64,000 bases of DNA from Epiperipatus broadwayi (taxonomy: Eukaryota; Onychophora; Udeonychophora; Euonychophora; Peripatidae), in the NCBI GenBank assembly GCA_028023455.1, contig JAQFVV010006475.1, positions 432,001 through 496,000 of the forward strand, given 5' to 3'. Under the pieces are notes generated by a model, which was not told the origin of the DNA, ran no database searches, and was given only the letters and a program-made list of their open reading frames with translations. A program made the position numbers and the translations under genes. This document shows positions 46,236-56,936 of the stretch, in pieces. Positions within the stretch are counted from its first letter, which is position 1. Each line of letters starts with the position of its first letter.

Positions 46236-47178
46236 ACCTTTTTATTAAACATTTAATTTAGTATTATAATAATAATGTTATTCTTGTACTAGAAAATTAA
46301 ACGTTTTAACAAAATTTAACACACACACACACAAACGTTTTTTAATTTAGAATGCTAACAATAACATAAATTTTCAAGAGTAAAAAAAAAAGGCAGGCCT
46401 AGAACATGATATTAATAGGTTTTTGAAATGAAACAGCGCCATACCATAAAATCAAATAATCTTAATATACTTTAACATCAAACAACTTAAAATTTAATAA
46501 AGTGAGTTTTAAGTATTATTATAATATATCAAATTTTATAATATTTTGATGATTTACATTATCCGATGATGCAGATGATGATACAGATATACAAAGTCAA
46601 AATTTAAGAATCAAATGAAGATTTTATTAAATTAGAAAATATAATTATAAATTATTGTATTTTTAATATGGTTAAGAATAATACAATTATCGCAATATTT
46701 TAAGAATAAATTTAAGTACATAAAGAAATACTTATTATTAGCTATAAATACAGAAAGCTCTCACCTTTATTTTATTAATCTAGCTTTCTTCCCAATATGA
46801 CATGAGTATGAAAAGTATTCAATGTATTGACAAATAAATATTGTCAACACAAAATAATACTGAATTTGGAGATGCATAATTTCTTAAGCCAATATAAAAT
46901 TATTACATAAATTTAAACAGAATACTTTTATCATGGTTTTTGCATATCATATATGCATGCTATGCTTAACAACAGCATCAAAATATTCAAATTATTTTTA
47001 TAACATCAATATTAAAATAATAAACACCACATGATCACCATTTCTTATGCTTGTTTATAACTTATTAAAAACAGGCAAAATGCACTATACGTATTGCCAC
47101 ATACTGCAAGCTAGAGTAATCAGTGGATGCCAGAAGGCTTGTGCATAAAATCCCCATCTAGTGTCTACTCATCCAATA

Positions 47179-47220
47179 TCCCCAGACTAGTTCCTGATTT
47201 GTGGACTTCGTCAGTGAGGA
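47179..47220 (-). ncRNA. Hammerhead-like motif, locus 1, inverted unit
   Basis: Minus sense: TCCTCA, CTGACGA, a helix II region with GTC/ATC that no longer pairs well, then GGAA in place of GAAA, ACTAGTC, TGGGGA. The altered GAAA box should abolish activity. Confidence 0.6.
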
Positions 47221-47916
47221 GCCTTGAATCTGAGAGCACTGCACCTAAATCTAAGGATCCAATGCAACCCTCCAGCAGCCACTTTTACCTCTACTTAACT
47301 ACAAAACTATGAATCTTAAACTGAAAACACTGTATAATATTTGTAATCCAAGCTCATTAGCTTATGTAGTCATATAGGTCTGAACTTAGTTCAGTACCTA
47401 TACGTTTGTGTCTTTGGTTCTTTAATAACCATAGCAACCATTATTCTATTAGGCAGGATTGCTTTTAAGCCAATAAACATCACATGATCATCATTTCTTA
47501 TGCTTGCTTATAACTGATAATAAAAACAGGCAAAATTCACTATACATATTGCCATTGATTACTCTAGTCTTGCAGTGTGTGGCAATACTTATGGTGAGTT
47601 TTGCCTGTTTTTAATGACAGTTATAAGCAAGCATAAGAAATGATGATCATGTGATGTTTATTGGCTTAAAACCAATCCTGCCTATTAGGATAGTGGTGGC
47701 TATGGTTAATAAAGAACCAAAGACACCAAAATGTATAGGTACTGAACTGAGTTCAGACCTATATGACCATATAAGATAATGAGCTTGGATTGAAAATATT
47801 AAGGTCTTTTCAGTTTAAGACTCATAGTTTATAGTTAAGTAGAGATAAAAGCTGGCTGCTGGAGGGTTGCATTAGATTTTAAGATCTAGGTATAGTGCTC
47901 TCAGATCCAAGGCTCC

Positions 47917-47958
47917 TCCTCACTGACAAAGGCCACAAACCAGAAACTAGTCTGGGGA
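47917..47958 (+). ncRNA. Hammerhead-like motif, locus 1, sense unit
   Basis: TCCTCA, CTGACAA (G8 changed), helix II GGC-CACAA-ACC (one pair lost), GAAA, ACTAGTC, TGGGGA. Probably inactive because of the core change. Confidence 0.6.
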
Positions 47959-50770
47959 TATTGGATGAGTAGGCACTAGTTGGGGATTTTATGCACAAGC
48001 CTTTTGGCATCCATTGATTACTCTAACTTGCAGTGTGTGGCAACACGTATAGTGAGTTTTGCCTGTTTTTAAGATTAAAATAAAGACATGGTTGATATTA
48101 CACATGCCTTCAACATTTTTTTTCAAACACATATCAAGAAATAGGCAAAATGGTGGAATATTCTAAACGTACACATCCATAAATGTAAATAAAGAATTAG
48201 GATTATATCCCTAATCTTAGTAAGCATAACAAGAATAAATCATCACAAAAGTTTGTCAAAACAGCATCTTCAATTGCATGTCTCCTAAGACATTCCATAT
48301 TTCAAAGCATAACTAAAACAAATGAAAATAGCTTTGATAATCTTACTATTTATCATATAACAGCATTAAATGCATGATGTGGAAATATTAATAAAACATT
48401 ACAATTAATATAAAATAACTAAGCATATGAATTATGGCTTAGCAAGTTTACTAAGAAATAAGACATCAACTGCAATAATTCATTCATTCATTTATACCAC
48501 ACTCTAAACAATTAAATACTAAGTGTACATATTACCTTTAATTATGTCACAATAAAAAAAATGTTCTGAGAATTCCAATACTCGTATAGTTAATTATACG
48601 CAAATAATATATGCATAAATAAGACATACAATTAAATGATATTTAAAACAATATGTTTTGCTTTTTTACCCTTATAACAGTATTTTATTCCTGAAATAAT
48701 TGATTCCAATGTAATTCTTCACAGCACTATAGTTCAAATAATGATTACATTAAAACTTACAATATTTTATTTGAATGTCACTATTTAAATAACACATTTG
48801 GAAAAATAAATTTGAGATAGTAGAACAAGCACTGATACAATTTAAAGCTATTCAAAATATAATATTATTTAAAACAATGTGAAGTTTAATAACATTATTT
48901 CTTCTAAAGCAATGCAAAATTTAAAGCAACAAGAAATTTTTAAAGAGCACAACATTAGTTCCTTCCATACAATATGAAGTTAATAAAAAATATGTACATT
49001 GTGGAGTGCACAACATTATTTTACTTTTTATAGCAAGTAAAAAATATTTAGATGAACTGAAATATATTTCAGCACTAATATTTATTTTTATTGCCATAGC
49101 AAGTAAAAGATTCCACAAAAATTAAATATATTTTAGCACACATTTTATCTAGCAATAAAATGCACAAACAAAAACATAATTTTTCCATGCCATATTTTAA
49201 AAGTAAGACACAATTCCTGGGAATACAATATTTCCATCTTTCAACTATAGAGACATTGAAATAAACATTTGTTTATTTTAAAATTAGCACAGTGTTATTT
49301 TTTCACAAGATATCATGATAACTTGAAGCATAATATTACTAAAATAATTCATTTCAACAATAATGTGAATGCATTTAAAATTTTAGAATCATCATTTTAC
49401 AGCTGCTTTTATTATTCTTAAAATATTCTTAGAGCTAGCAAAAGTTCTAATTTTGTTATAAATAAAATAAGCATAACATGAATACTTGTAAATAATTATA
49501 GCAAAAAAGCTCCACACAGTTTAAATAGCTATAGAATAACCTGAGTAAATTATTTATAAAATTAAACACAATTCTGGTATTCAGGAGATTATCATACTTG
49601 TCTTCATTTAAATGCAAGCATGAATAGACAATAAGTTGAAAGTTTGTTATAGTTCTAGCAATATAATTATTTCTACTTATAAATTATAATTATTTCTACT
49701 TTCATGAGAATTCTTGTTACAAAACAATGTAATAGTTTATCATTTCATTTCATTGATAACAAGTTGTTTAAAATTTCCTTTTGTTATAAATTGTTGGGAG
49801 ATACTTTAGTGAGATGGCTAGGCTAAAGCAAGAAAACTGAGCAGATATTTTTCTAAGCTATCATTATTTAAAATTAACAAACCAAATGATGAATGAACAC
49901 ATGATGAGTTGCTTTTTATATGGAGAGATGATGTAAAGAAGTCAACGAGTGATAAATTTAGGGCTTTAATTAATTGATATTAATTTGACCTCTAATTAGC
50001 TATGAAAGAAAATATTGTAAAAATAACTTTTATTTAAAAAAAAATCTTGATTTTTCAGACAATATTACATAATAAATTACAAATGATTTTTTGACAATAA
50101 TTAAATATTGCAATTCATTTATAACTTTTTTTTTAAAGTTCTCAAAATTAAAATAGTGCTTATTTAAAAAACAATAAATATTTTTTAAGATAATAAATAT
50201 TTTTAAACAAATCATTACAAAATGAATTGTTTTAAATATTAATTCTTTTCAACAAGGAAGTTAAATTATAATCAATTTATTTAAAACTATCCTTCAAGTC
50301 AAAACAAATATTACACATGCACACACACAGGAAAGATTTAATCCATTAATAAAAACTTTTTAAATAAATTATAAATAACTATTAGCATTACACAAGGTTA
50401 TAAAATATTATTAAACCATTTAAAATATTTGTTTTAAAGCAACTTAATTTAATAAACATTATCTAAACTACATTTAGTGTATAATGACATCTTAAAGCTA
50501 AGAATAAGCTATACATAATAGGAATGTTAAATCTATGATTTTAAAATATTTATAATTACAAAACTAGCTTGAGAGCTACTTTGAATAGCTCTTTTTACTT
50601 AGCTTTATCATAAAGAAATATAACAACAGTTTTATAACTTAATAATATACTACATATAATATGCAAACTGACTTATTTGATAAGAAATAAACTATATAAT
50701 TTTTTTAGATATATTAACATAATACACAAACATAGTTCTGGTTACAAAACTTAAGGTTACAATATATTTA

Positions 50771-51057
50771 ATGAAGAAAATTATTTTTTTTTACCACAAT
50801 TCTAATCATTATATATTCAGGTTCATAAAACATATTATATATTTCAAACCTTGCATTTAATCACTACATAAATCTTATAAAAAGTAAGAGAATGATTTTA
50901 TATTAAATTTTGAATATGAAATGCATGGGTTAGTGAAAATCAACTGAATTTCAAATGTGTTAGAGGGCCAAAATAAAAACAATAAAACTCAAAGGACCAA
51001 GATTCATTAGATTATTAATTTCTGTCTCCTTCTTCAGTGATTCCCTTTGGAGATCTA
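50771..51057. other. Unassigned DNA
   Basis: Downstream (minus sense) of the candidate exon that ends at 51058. If that exon is real, this is its 3' UTR. AT-rich, no strong signal. Confidence 0.3.
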
Positions 51058-51300
51058 TTTATAAAATATTTTCTCTGCAGTAGACTGTTTATGGTTGCTT
51101 TTACTTACATACTGTTTTTTGTCAAAGGGCATATTTTTGTAATTGAGAACAAGTTTAGGTAATCCAGCTCCAAATGAATAAAATATAAAAAACAAAAAGT
51201 ACACTAGAAATGAGTATACAAACCAAGTCTGTGAATCACAAACAACTCCATATGGAGAACAATGCTGATCCTTATTCTGTTTGTTTGATATTTTACAATG
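51058..51300 (-). CDS. Candidate terminal exon of a host membrane protein
   Basis: On the minus strand an open frame follows a possible acceptor (TAAAATACAG ending at 51301) and runs about 80 codons to a TAG. It reads CSPYGVVCDSQTWFVYSFLV then YFLFFIFYSFGAGLPKLVLN, then YKNMPFDKKQYVSKSNHKQS. The shape is a short Cys-containing loop, one strongly hydrophobic segment of about 20 residues, and a polar basic tail, like a last transmembrane helix with a cytosolic end. Base composition is less AT-rich than the surroundings. There is no polypyrimidine tract before the acceptor, and the phase across the intron is unknown. I do not recognise the protein. It could be chance. Confidence 0.35.
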
Positions 51301-52699
51301 CTGTATTTTAAATTTTTTTATAGCAAACTTTTATTTTTTAAATTCTTTAACTCTATGCCTAATCGTAGTTCTCCATTATATTTTTTCCTTAACCATAACT
51401 TGTCAATGAAAACAATCAGTATTTTGCTGTTTTGTTATTGTGTCTTTGATATATAATTTTTATAACAGAAACAGGGGTTATCTCTCCCATGAAAACCATG
51501 CCTAGTTCATCAAAAATATATCTTAAGAAGGCTTGTATTATTTGTTTCATATGTTTTTTTGCAATGGAAATCATTTTATAAAAGTGAAATTTATAATATT
51601 AAATCTAGCAAGATGAAAAATATACTGATTAATTTTATGATTTTGCAATTGTATATTTAGAGTTTTACAAAATATTCTTTAATGAATTTTCATAAATGAC
51701 CTCTGCTGTGTAAATAAAGGATCCATGTCTCACTTTCATACAACTGTGTTTATTTATGTGATAAAATACATTATTTTTTACCTTATTAAAGTTTTATGTT
51801 ACAATCAAAACATTAAATATATTATATAGATCATTCTTTAAAATGGCAAGGATAGTACAATTATCAGCATATTATAAATTAAAAATCAAAAAAGAATCAA
51901 AGTTTTATTTTTGCTTTTAATAAGTTCAAATAAAATTTTTTATCATTAAACCTATATCACATCTGGATGACTACTTCATGAAGATATCTATAAATAGTTC
52001 TAAAGATACTGTAACAAAATGTAAAATAATGTGACTATTACAAATTCTTATTTACCATCAACTTTTATTATAAATGTTTCAGATTTTCCATCAATGGTAA
52101 TATTAATTTTTCTCCAGTATATAAATGTTGTATAATAAAAGTAAACTTTGGTAGACAGCAACCAATTTTAAACAATGTCATAGATCTGTTTGATTGAATC
52201 AAGTGTCTTCACTAAATCAATAAAAACGAAGTATAAACATTTTTGTCCCTGGTAATTTTTGCATTTGCCTCATAATGAAAAACATGTTTATGGGTTTTCT
52301 TGATTTTCTAAAGCCACTTATCTTTGACAGTTAAGCAGCCTACTCAATAAAATCTTTGAAAATACTGTATCATTAGGGTATTATAGTATTTAATAATTAT
52401 TATTGCAATCTTCTCTATTCCATTTAATTTTAAAAGTTAGAACAATAAAAGTATCCTTAAGCTTAATCAGACATTAAAACTTTATGAGTTCAAGTATTTC
52501 TTTAAACATTCCAATATTTGTGAAGCTATAACTACTATATTTACATCATCTCTAGATTTCTTACCAGAACCTGAATCCTTCCCACCTTTAAGATTACAAA
52601 AAGCTGCTTTGATTTTATTAAGCTAGATGTTTTTGTCCAAATCTAAATGAGTTGAAAAATAGATATATTATTAAAAGTCGAATTATTGTATTATTATTT
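51301..52699. other. Unassigned AT-rich DNA
   Basis: No recognised feature. If 51058-51300 is an exon, part of this would be intron. Confidence 0.4.
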
Positions 52700-53093
52700 T
52701 AAGCCAATAAACATTCTTATGCTTGCTCTTAACTCTTAAAACAGGAAAAACTCTCTATACATATTGCAATATGTATAGAGAGTATTGCCTGTTTTAACAG
52801 TTAAGAGAAAGCATAAGAAATGGTGATCATGTGATGCTTATTGGCTTAAAACCAATCCTGCCTAATAGGATAGTGGTGGCTATGGTTATTACAGAACCAA
52901 TGACACTAAAATTATAGGTACTGAACTGAGTTCAGACCTATATGACTATATAAGCTACTGAGCTTGGATTGAAAATATCATAGTGTTTTCAATTTAAGAC
53001 TCATAGTTTTGTAGTTAAGTAGAGATAAAGGGTGGCTGCTGGAGGGCTGCATTAGATCCTAAGATGTAGTTTCAGGGCTCTCAGATCCAAGGC

Positions 53094-53135
53094 TCCTCAC
53101 TGATGAAGGCCACAAGCCAGAAACTAGTCTGGGGA
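53094..53135 (+). ncRNA. Hammerhead ribozyme motif, locus 2, unit 1 (complete)
   Basis: Parts in order: helix I strand TCCTCA (53094-53099); core CTGATGA (53100-53106); helix II GGC-CACAA-GCC (53108-53118) flanked by A on each side; core GAAA (53120-53123); helix III ACT/AGT with no loop (53123-53128); cleavage-site C at 53129; helix I strand TGGGGA (53130-53135). Helix I makes six pairs including one G-T. All invariant core bases of the hammerhead are present. Unusual points: a three-pair helix II with an A-A in place of the usual G-C next to the core, and a loopless helix III, which in known minimal hammerheads favours cleavage as dimers. The predicted cut is after C53129. Confidence 0.75.
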
Positions 53136-53543
53136 TATTGGATGAGTAGGCACTAGATGAGGATTTTATGTACAAACCTTCTGGCATCCATTGATTACTC
53201 TGGCTTGCACTGAGTGGAATATGTATAGAGAGTTTTGCCTGTTTTAACAGTTAAGAGCAAGCATAAGAAATGGTAATCATGTGATTTTTATTGGCTTAAA
53301 ACCAATCCTGCCTAATAGGATAGTGGTGGCTATGGTTATTACAGAACCAACGACACTAAAATTATAGGTACTGAACTGAGTTCAGACCCATATGACTATA
53401 TAAGCTACTGAGCTTGGATTGAAAATATCATAGTGTTTTCAATTTAAGACTCATAGTTTTGTAGTTAAGTAGAGATAAAGGGTGGCTGCTGGAGGGCTGC
53501 ATTAGATCCTAAGATCTAGTTTCAGGGCTCTCAGATCCAAGGC

Positions 53544-53585
53544 TCCTCACTGATGAAGGCCACAAGCCAGAAACTAGTCTGGGGA
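53544..53585 (+). ncRNA. Hammerhead ribozyme motif, locus 2, unit 2 (complete)
   Basis: Identical in all ribozyme positions to the motif at 53094-53135 and exactly 450 bases downstream; the predicted cut is after C53579. Cleavage at both would release a 450-nt linear RNA with the ends needed for circularisation, as known for metazoan and plant retrozymes. Confidence 0.75.
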
Positions 53586-54051
53586 TATTGGATGAGTAGG
53601 CACTAGATGAGGATTTTATGTACAAACCTTCTGGCATCCATTGATTACTCTGGCTTGCACTGAGTGGCAATATGTATAGAGAGTTTTGCCTGTTTTAACA
53701 GTTAAGAGCAAGCATAAGAAATGGTAATCATGTGATTTTTATTGGCTTAAAACCAATCCTGCCTAATAGGATAGTGGTGGCTATGATTACTAAAGAACCA
53801 AAGACACCAAAATGTATAGGTACTGAGCTGAATTCAGACCTATATGATTTTATAAGCTACTGAGCTTGGATTAAAAATATTATAGTGTTTTCAATTTAAG
53901 ACTCAATAGTTTTGTACTTAAATAGAAATAAAAGGTGGCTAAACAGAGCAAAACTCTCCATACAGTATTGCCACCTGTGCTAAACAGAGTAATCAATGGA
54001 TGCCAGAAGGCTTGTGCATAAAATCCCTATCTAATGCCTACTCATCCAATA

Positions 54052-54093
54052 TCCCCAGACTAGTTTCTGGCTTGTGGCCTTCGTCAATGAGGA
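54052..54093 (-). ncRNA. Hammerhead-like motif, locus 2, inverted unit
   Basis: Minus sense: TCCTCA, TTGACGA (C3 changed to T), A-GGC-CACAA-GCC-A, GAAA, ACTAGTC, TGGGGA. One core change. Confidence 0.65.
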
Positions 54094-54491
54094 GCTTTGG
54101 ATCTGAGAGCACTGCATCTAGATCTTAGGATCTAATGCAACCCTCTAGCAACCACCTTTTATCTCTACTTAACTACAAAACTATGAGAATGAAATTCATT
54201 TTCAATCTAAGCTCAATAGCTTACATAGTCATATGGGTCTGAACTCAGTTCAGCACCCATACATTTTGGTGTCTTTGGCTCTTTTACAACCATAGCCACC
54301 ACTATCCTATTAGGCAGGATTGGTGTTAAACCATTAAGCATCACATGATCACATTTGCTATACTAGCACATTAATTGTTGATAAACAGAGCAAAACTCTC
54401 CATACAGTATTGCCACTGTGCTAAACAGAGTAATCAATGGATGCCAGAAGGCTTGTGCATAAAATCCCTATCTAATACCTCATCATCCAAT

Positions 54492-54530
54492 ATCCCCAGA
54501 CTAGTTTCTGGCTTGTGGCCTTCGTCAATG
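54492..54530 (-). ncRNA. Hammerhead-like motif cut at an inversion junction
   Basis: Minus sense has TTGACGA, GGC-CACAA-GCC, GAAA, ACTAGTC and TGGGGA, but the upstream helix I strand is lost. The sequence switches at about 54530 to ATAGTGGTGGCTATGG of a sense unit. The rearrangement point is at the ribozyme itself. Confidence 0.65.
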
Positions 54531-54728
54531 ATAGTGGTGGCTATGGTTGTAAAAGAGCCAAAGACACCAAAATGTATGTCTATGTAAGCTATTGAGCTTA
54601 GATTGAAAATATTTTTTGTGTTTTCAATTTCATTCTCATAGTTTTGTAGTTAAGTAGAGATAAAAGGTGGTTGCTAGAGGGTTGCATTAGATCCTAAGAT
54701 CTAGATGCAGTGCTCTCAGATCCAAAGC

Positions 54729-54770
54729 TCCTCATTGACGAAGGCCACAAGCCAGAAACTAGTCTGGGGA
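54729..54770 (+). ncRNA. Hammerhead-like motif, locus 2, later sense unit
   Basis: TCCTCA, TTGACGA (C3 to T), GGC-CACAA-GCC, GAAA, ACTAGTC, TGGGGA. Same core change as the inverted copy at 54052. Confidence 0.65.
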
Positions 54771-54995
54771 TATTGGATGAGTAGGCATTAGATAGGGATT
54801 TTATGCACAAGCCTTCTGGCATCCATTGATTACTCTGTTTAGCACAGGTGGCAATACTGTATGGAGAGTTTTGCTCTGTTTATCAACAATTAATGTGCTA
54901 GTATAGCAAATGTGATCATGTGATGCTTAAAAGGTGGCTACTGGAGGGTTGCATTAGATCCTAAGATCTAGGTGCAGTGCTCTCAGATCCAAGGC

Positions 54996-55037
54996 TCCTC
55001 ACTGACGAAAGCCACAAGCCAGAAACTAGTCTGGAGA
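54996..55037 (+). ncRNA. Hammerhead-like motif, locus 2, last unit
   Basis: TCCTCA, CTGACGA, AGC-CACAA-GCC, GAAA, ACTAGTC, TGGAGA. The core is complete (position 7 is free to vary), but one pair is lost in helix II and one in helix I. Confidence 0.65.
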
Positions 55038-55155
55038 TATTGGATGAGTAGGCACTAGATGAGGATTTTATGCACAAGCTTTCTGGCATCCATTGGTTAC
55101 TCTGGCTTGCACTGAGTGGCAATACGTATAGAGAGTTTTGCCTCTATTATTATTT

Positions 55156-56234
55156 AATAGATGGTCAACGTATTCTCTCCATCTGTTTAAAATATTGTCA
55201 TAATATAAATGTGCGCTATTGATACATTTTATAGCATTATGGTACGATTTTTATATTTATATTTGATTTCAGTACTAAAAAAAAATCTGAATGAATCCCA
55301 ATTTGTTAGGGTCTATTTCGTTTGCAGATTTAATCCATTACTCATTTTCAAGCTGTCTTGTTGGTCATTGGATTTCAGCTTTTGAATGTCTATGTTTATT
55401 ATGAAATTCCATATTTACTATGTTATTCTGACAAGAAAGAAAATAATGTAAAACCAATAGTGATTCTTATTTTTAATAAACTCAAGAATAGATTTTGTTA
55501 TATCTGTAATACACTCCTTAAGGGAATTCCATATCTCAGTACCATGACAATCCTAAAAGTGCAAATAAGAAAGTTTGATATTTGATTGCTTTTAAAATTT
55601 AGTGTAAATAAAAATTGGTTTCTAAAAAATGAATATTAAGTTTTTGGTCATTAACATTAGAATAAGACATACTTTTATAATGTAACTAATATTTTTCCCA
55701 ATCAGCAAAACAATCTTTGATAAGTCCAAAAATCTGCAGGGTTTATATAATATGATCCCTTTTATTATGATTCTTAACAACTTTTTAAAATATTAAATGT
55801 TGTTTTGAGTACAGAGAAATCTTTGATATTGATTTTCTTCCTAAACAAAGTGTGATACACTATTCATGTGTTGTGCAAAAATGCAATAACAATAGAACAT
55901 TTTAATTTACAGTACTAGTACTGCTATTTCCAGCCAGATTTAGCCAAAGTCTACTCCTTAAACCAACTAATGTTTTAAAGTTTGTAAAAAGAAAATATGT
56001 TGTGCAGCAAAGGATACAATTTTTTTTGAATCTATTACTGGAGCACATGCACTAATAAAATGAGCTTAGATACTATTGTGCTAGCCAAATTTTATTACTA
56101 TTAACCTTTTATTGATATTTTGAGAAATTCCAAGAATTATTACTATAGGAAATATAACATCATGCAATCTGCTTTTACTATTTGGGAAGTTCTTCCAAGA
56201 AATGTTATAGCCAGATATCTATACATATATATAT
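55156..56234. other. Unassigned AT-rich DNA
   Basis: No recognised feature. The 75-codon frame at 55358-55585 has no motif I know. Confidence 0.4.
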
Positions 56235-56925
56235 TGTAATGGTCTGACTGGCATATTTAGCAATTTTATACTTTATTTATTTATTTACATAAATTACATG
56301 AGCGCCACCTGACTTTAAGCACCAGGAAAGAAACTAACACATATATATTTAAAACAATATTTTATTCAATATAATGATGTAATCACTATACAATCCATTT
56401 GTAATACTGGGGTAAATTGTGAAGAACATAAATTACTCCCAATGAATGATGGCAAACCAAGCAATCTTATATAAACAAAACAACAAATCATGCAATAATA
56501 ATTTACTTACAAGTTTACTTATTGATGTACAACTTATTTTCTTTAATAAAATTAACAAATCATATAACAATAATTTATTTACAAAGTGCTACCATTAATT
56601 GATATGCAATTTATTTATTTATGTAACAAAATCCTTTAATTTTTATACATCATAATATCAATATATTTGTAGATAATGTCACATTCACCGCACCTTTAAT
56701 CCTGTATTTAGAAAACTTAAATATAATTCTATACATGCATGAATTCATATATATAATATTTCTTTGACTGTCATATCTTATAGTACTTACACATGCATAT
56801 GTTTTATATGGGATAGACACCAACGCTAACTTTATTACAAGAATCATAAGGAATGGTTTTTTTTAGATCCTATTCCTAAACATAACCACTTATTTAATAA
56901 CTATAAAGGGATGTCTTTCAGGCTT
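56235..56925 (-). repeat. Left LTR of third LTR element
   Basis: Matches 58728-58768 plus 61095-61700: AATATTTTATTCAATATAAT and GATGTAATCA, ACTCCCAATGAATGAT, and CAAATCATATAACAATAATT all recur in order. The far end has two degenerate copies of a TAATTATAAGGGATGGTCTTT-like unit; the right LTR has about four. Confidence 0.7.
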
Positions 56926-56936
56926 ATCTTTATGTA

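Larger units (their letters stand above)
47021..48073 (+). mobile_element. Hammerhead repeat, locus 1: inverted dimer
   Basis: Flanked by ATTAAAATAA at 47011-47020 and 48074-48083; block A copy 1 near 4270 is the empty site. The insertion has an inverted unit (47021 to about 47570) followed by a sense unit (to 48073). The two meet at ATATTGCCA near 47547. The sense 3' end is GAGTTTTGCCTGTTTTTAAG. Both units have hammerhead-like sequences, both with damaged cores. Confidence 0.85.
46430..50770 (+). repeat. Dispersed blocks A and B joined, copy 2
   Basis: The left part (46430-48590) matches 3750-5280 and the right part (48600-50770) matches 28765-31855, all in plus orientation. It is the only place in the window where the two blocks are contiguous, so the original repeat was probably at least 4 kb. 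The left part contains the hammerhead-repeat insertion 47021-48073, whose removal restores alignment. I see no coding remnants, terminal inverted repeats or LTRs, so the nature is unknown. Confidence 0.7.
52766..53943 (+). repeat. Head-to-tail 450-bp repeat, 2.6 units
   Basis: Equivalent positions in units 1 and 2 are 450 bp apart (for example CTGATGA at 53100 and 53550), and the two units are nearly identical. Unit 3 breaks off at 53943 before its ribozyme region. Each unit includes CTGAACTGAGTTCAG (a 15-base palindrome-like word) and ends GGCATCCATTGATTACTCTG..CACTGAGTGG before the next GTATAGAGAGTTTTGCC. Confidence 0.9.
52700..55144 (+). mobile_element. Hammerhead repeat, locus 2: multi-unit array
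   Basis: A 2.4-kb cluster flanked by TATTATTATTT at 52689-52699 and 55145-55155. Order: a short inverted end (52700-52765), two complete sense units and a partial third (about 52766-53943), an inverted unit (about 53944-54365), an inverted partial (about 54366-54530), a sense unit (about 54531-54925) and a sense partial ending GAGTTTTGCC (to 55144). Five of six hammerhead-like motifs are complete in length; the one at 54492 is cut. There is no coding potential. Flanking repeats around the whole cluster suggest a single integration, though the AT-rich flank weakens this. Confidence 0.8.
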
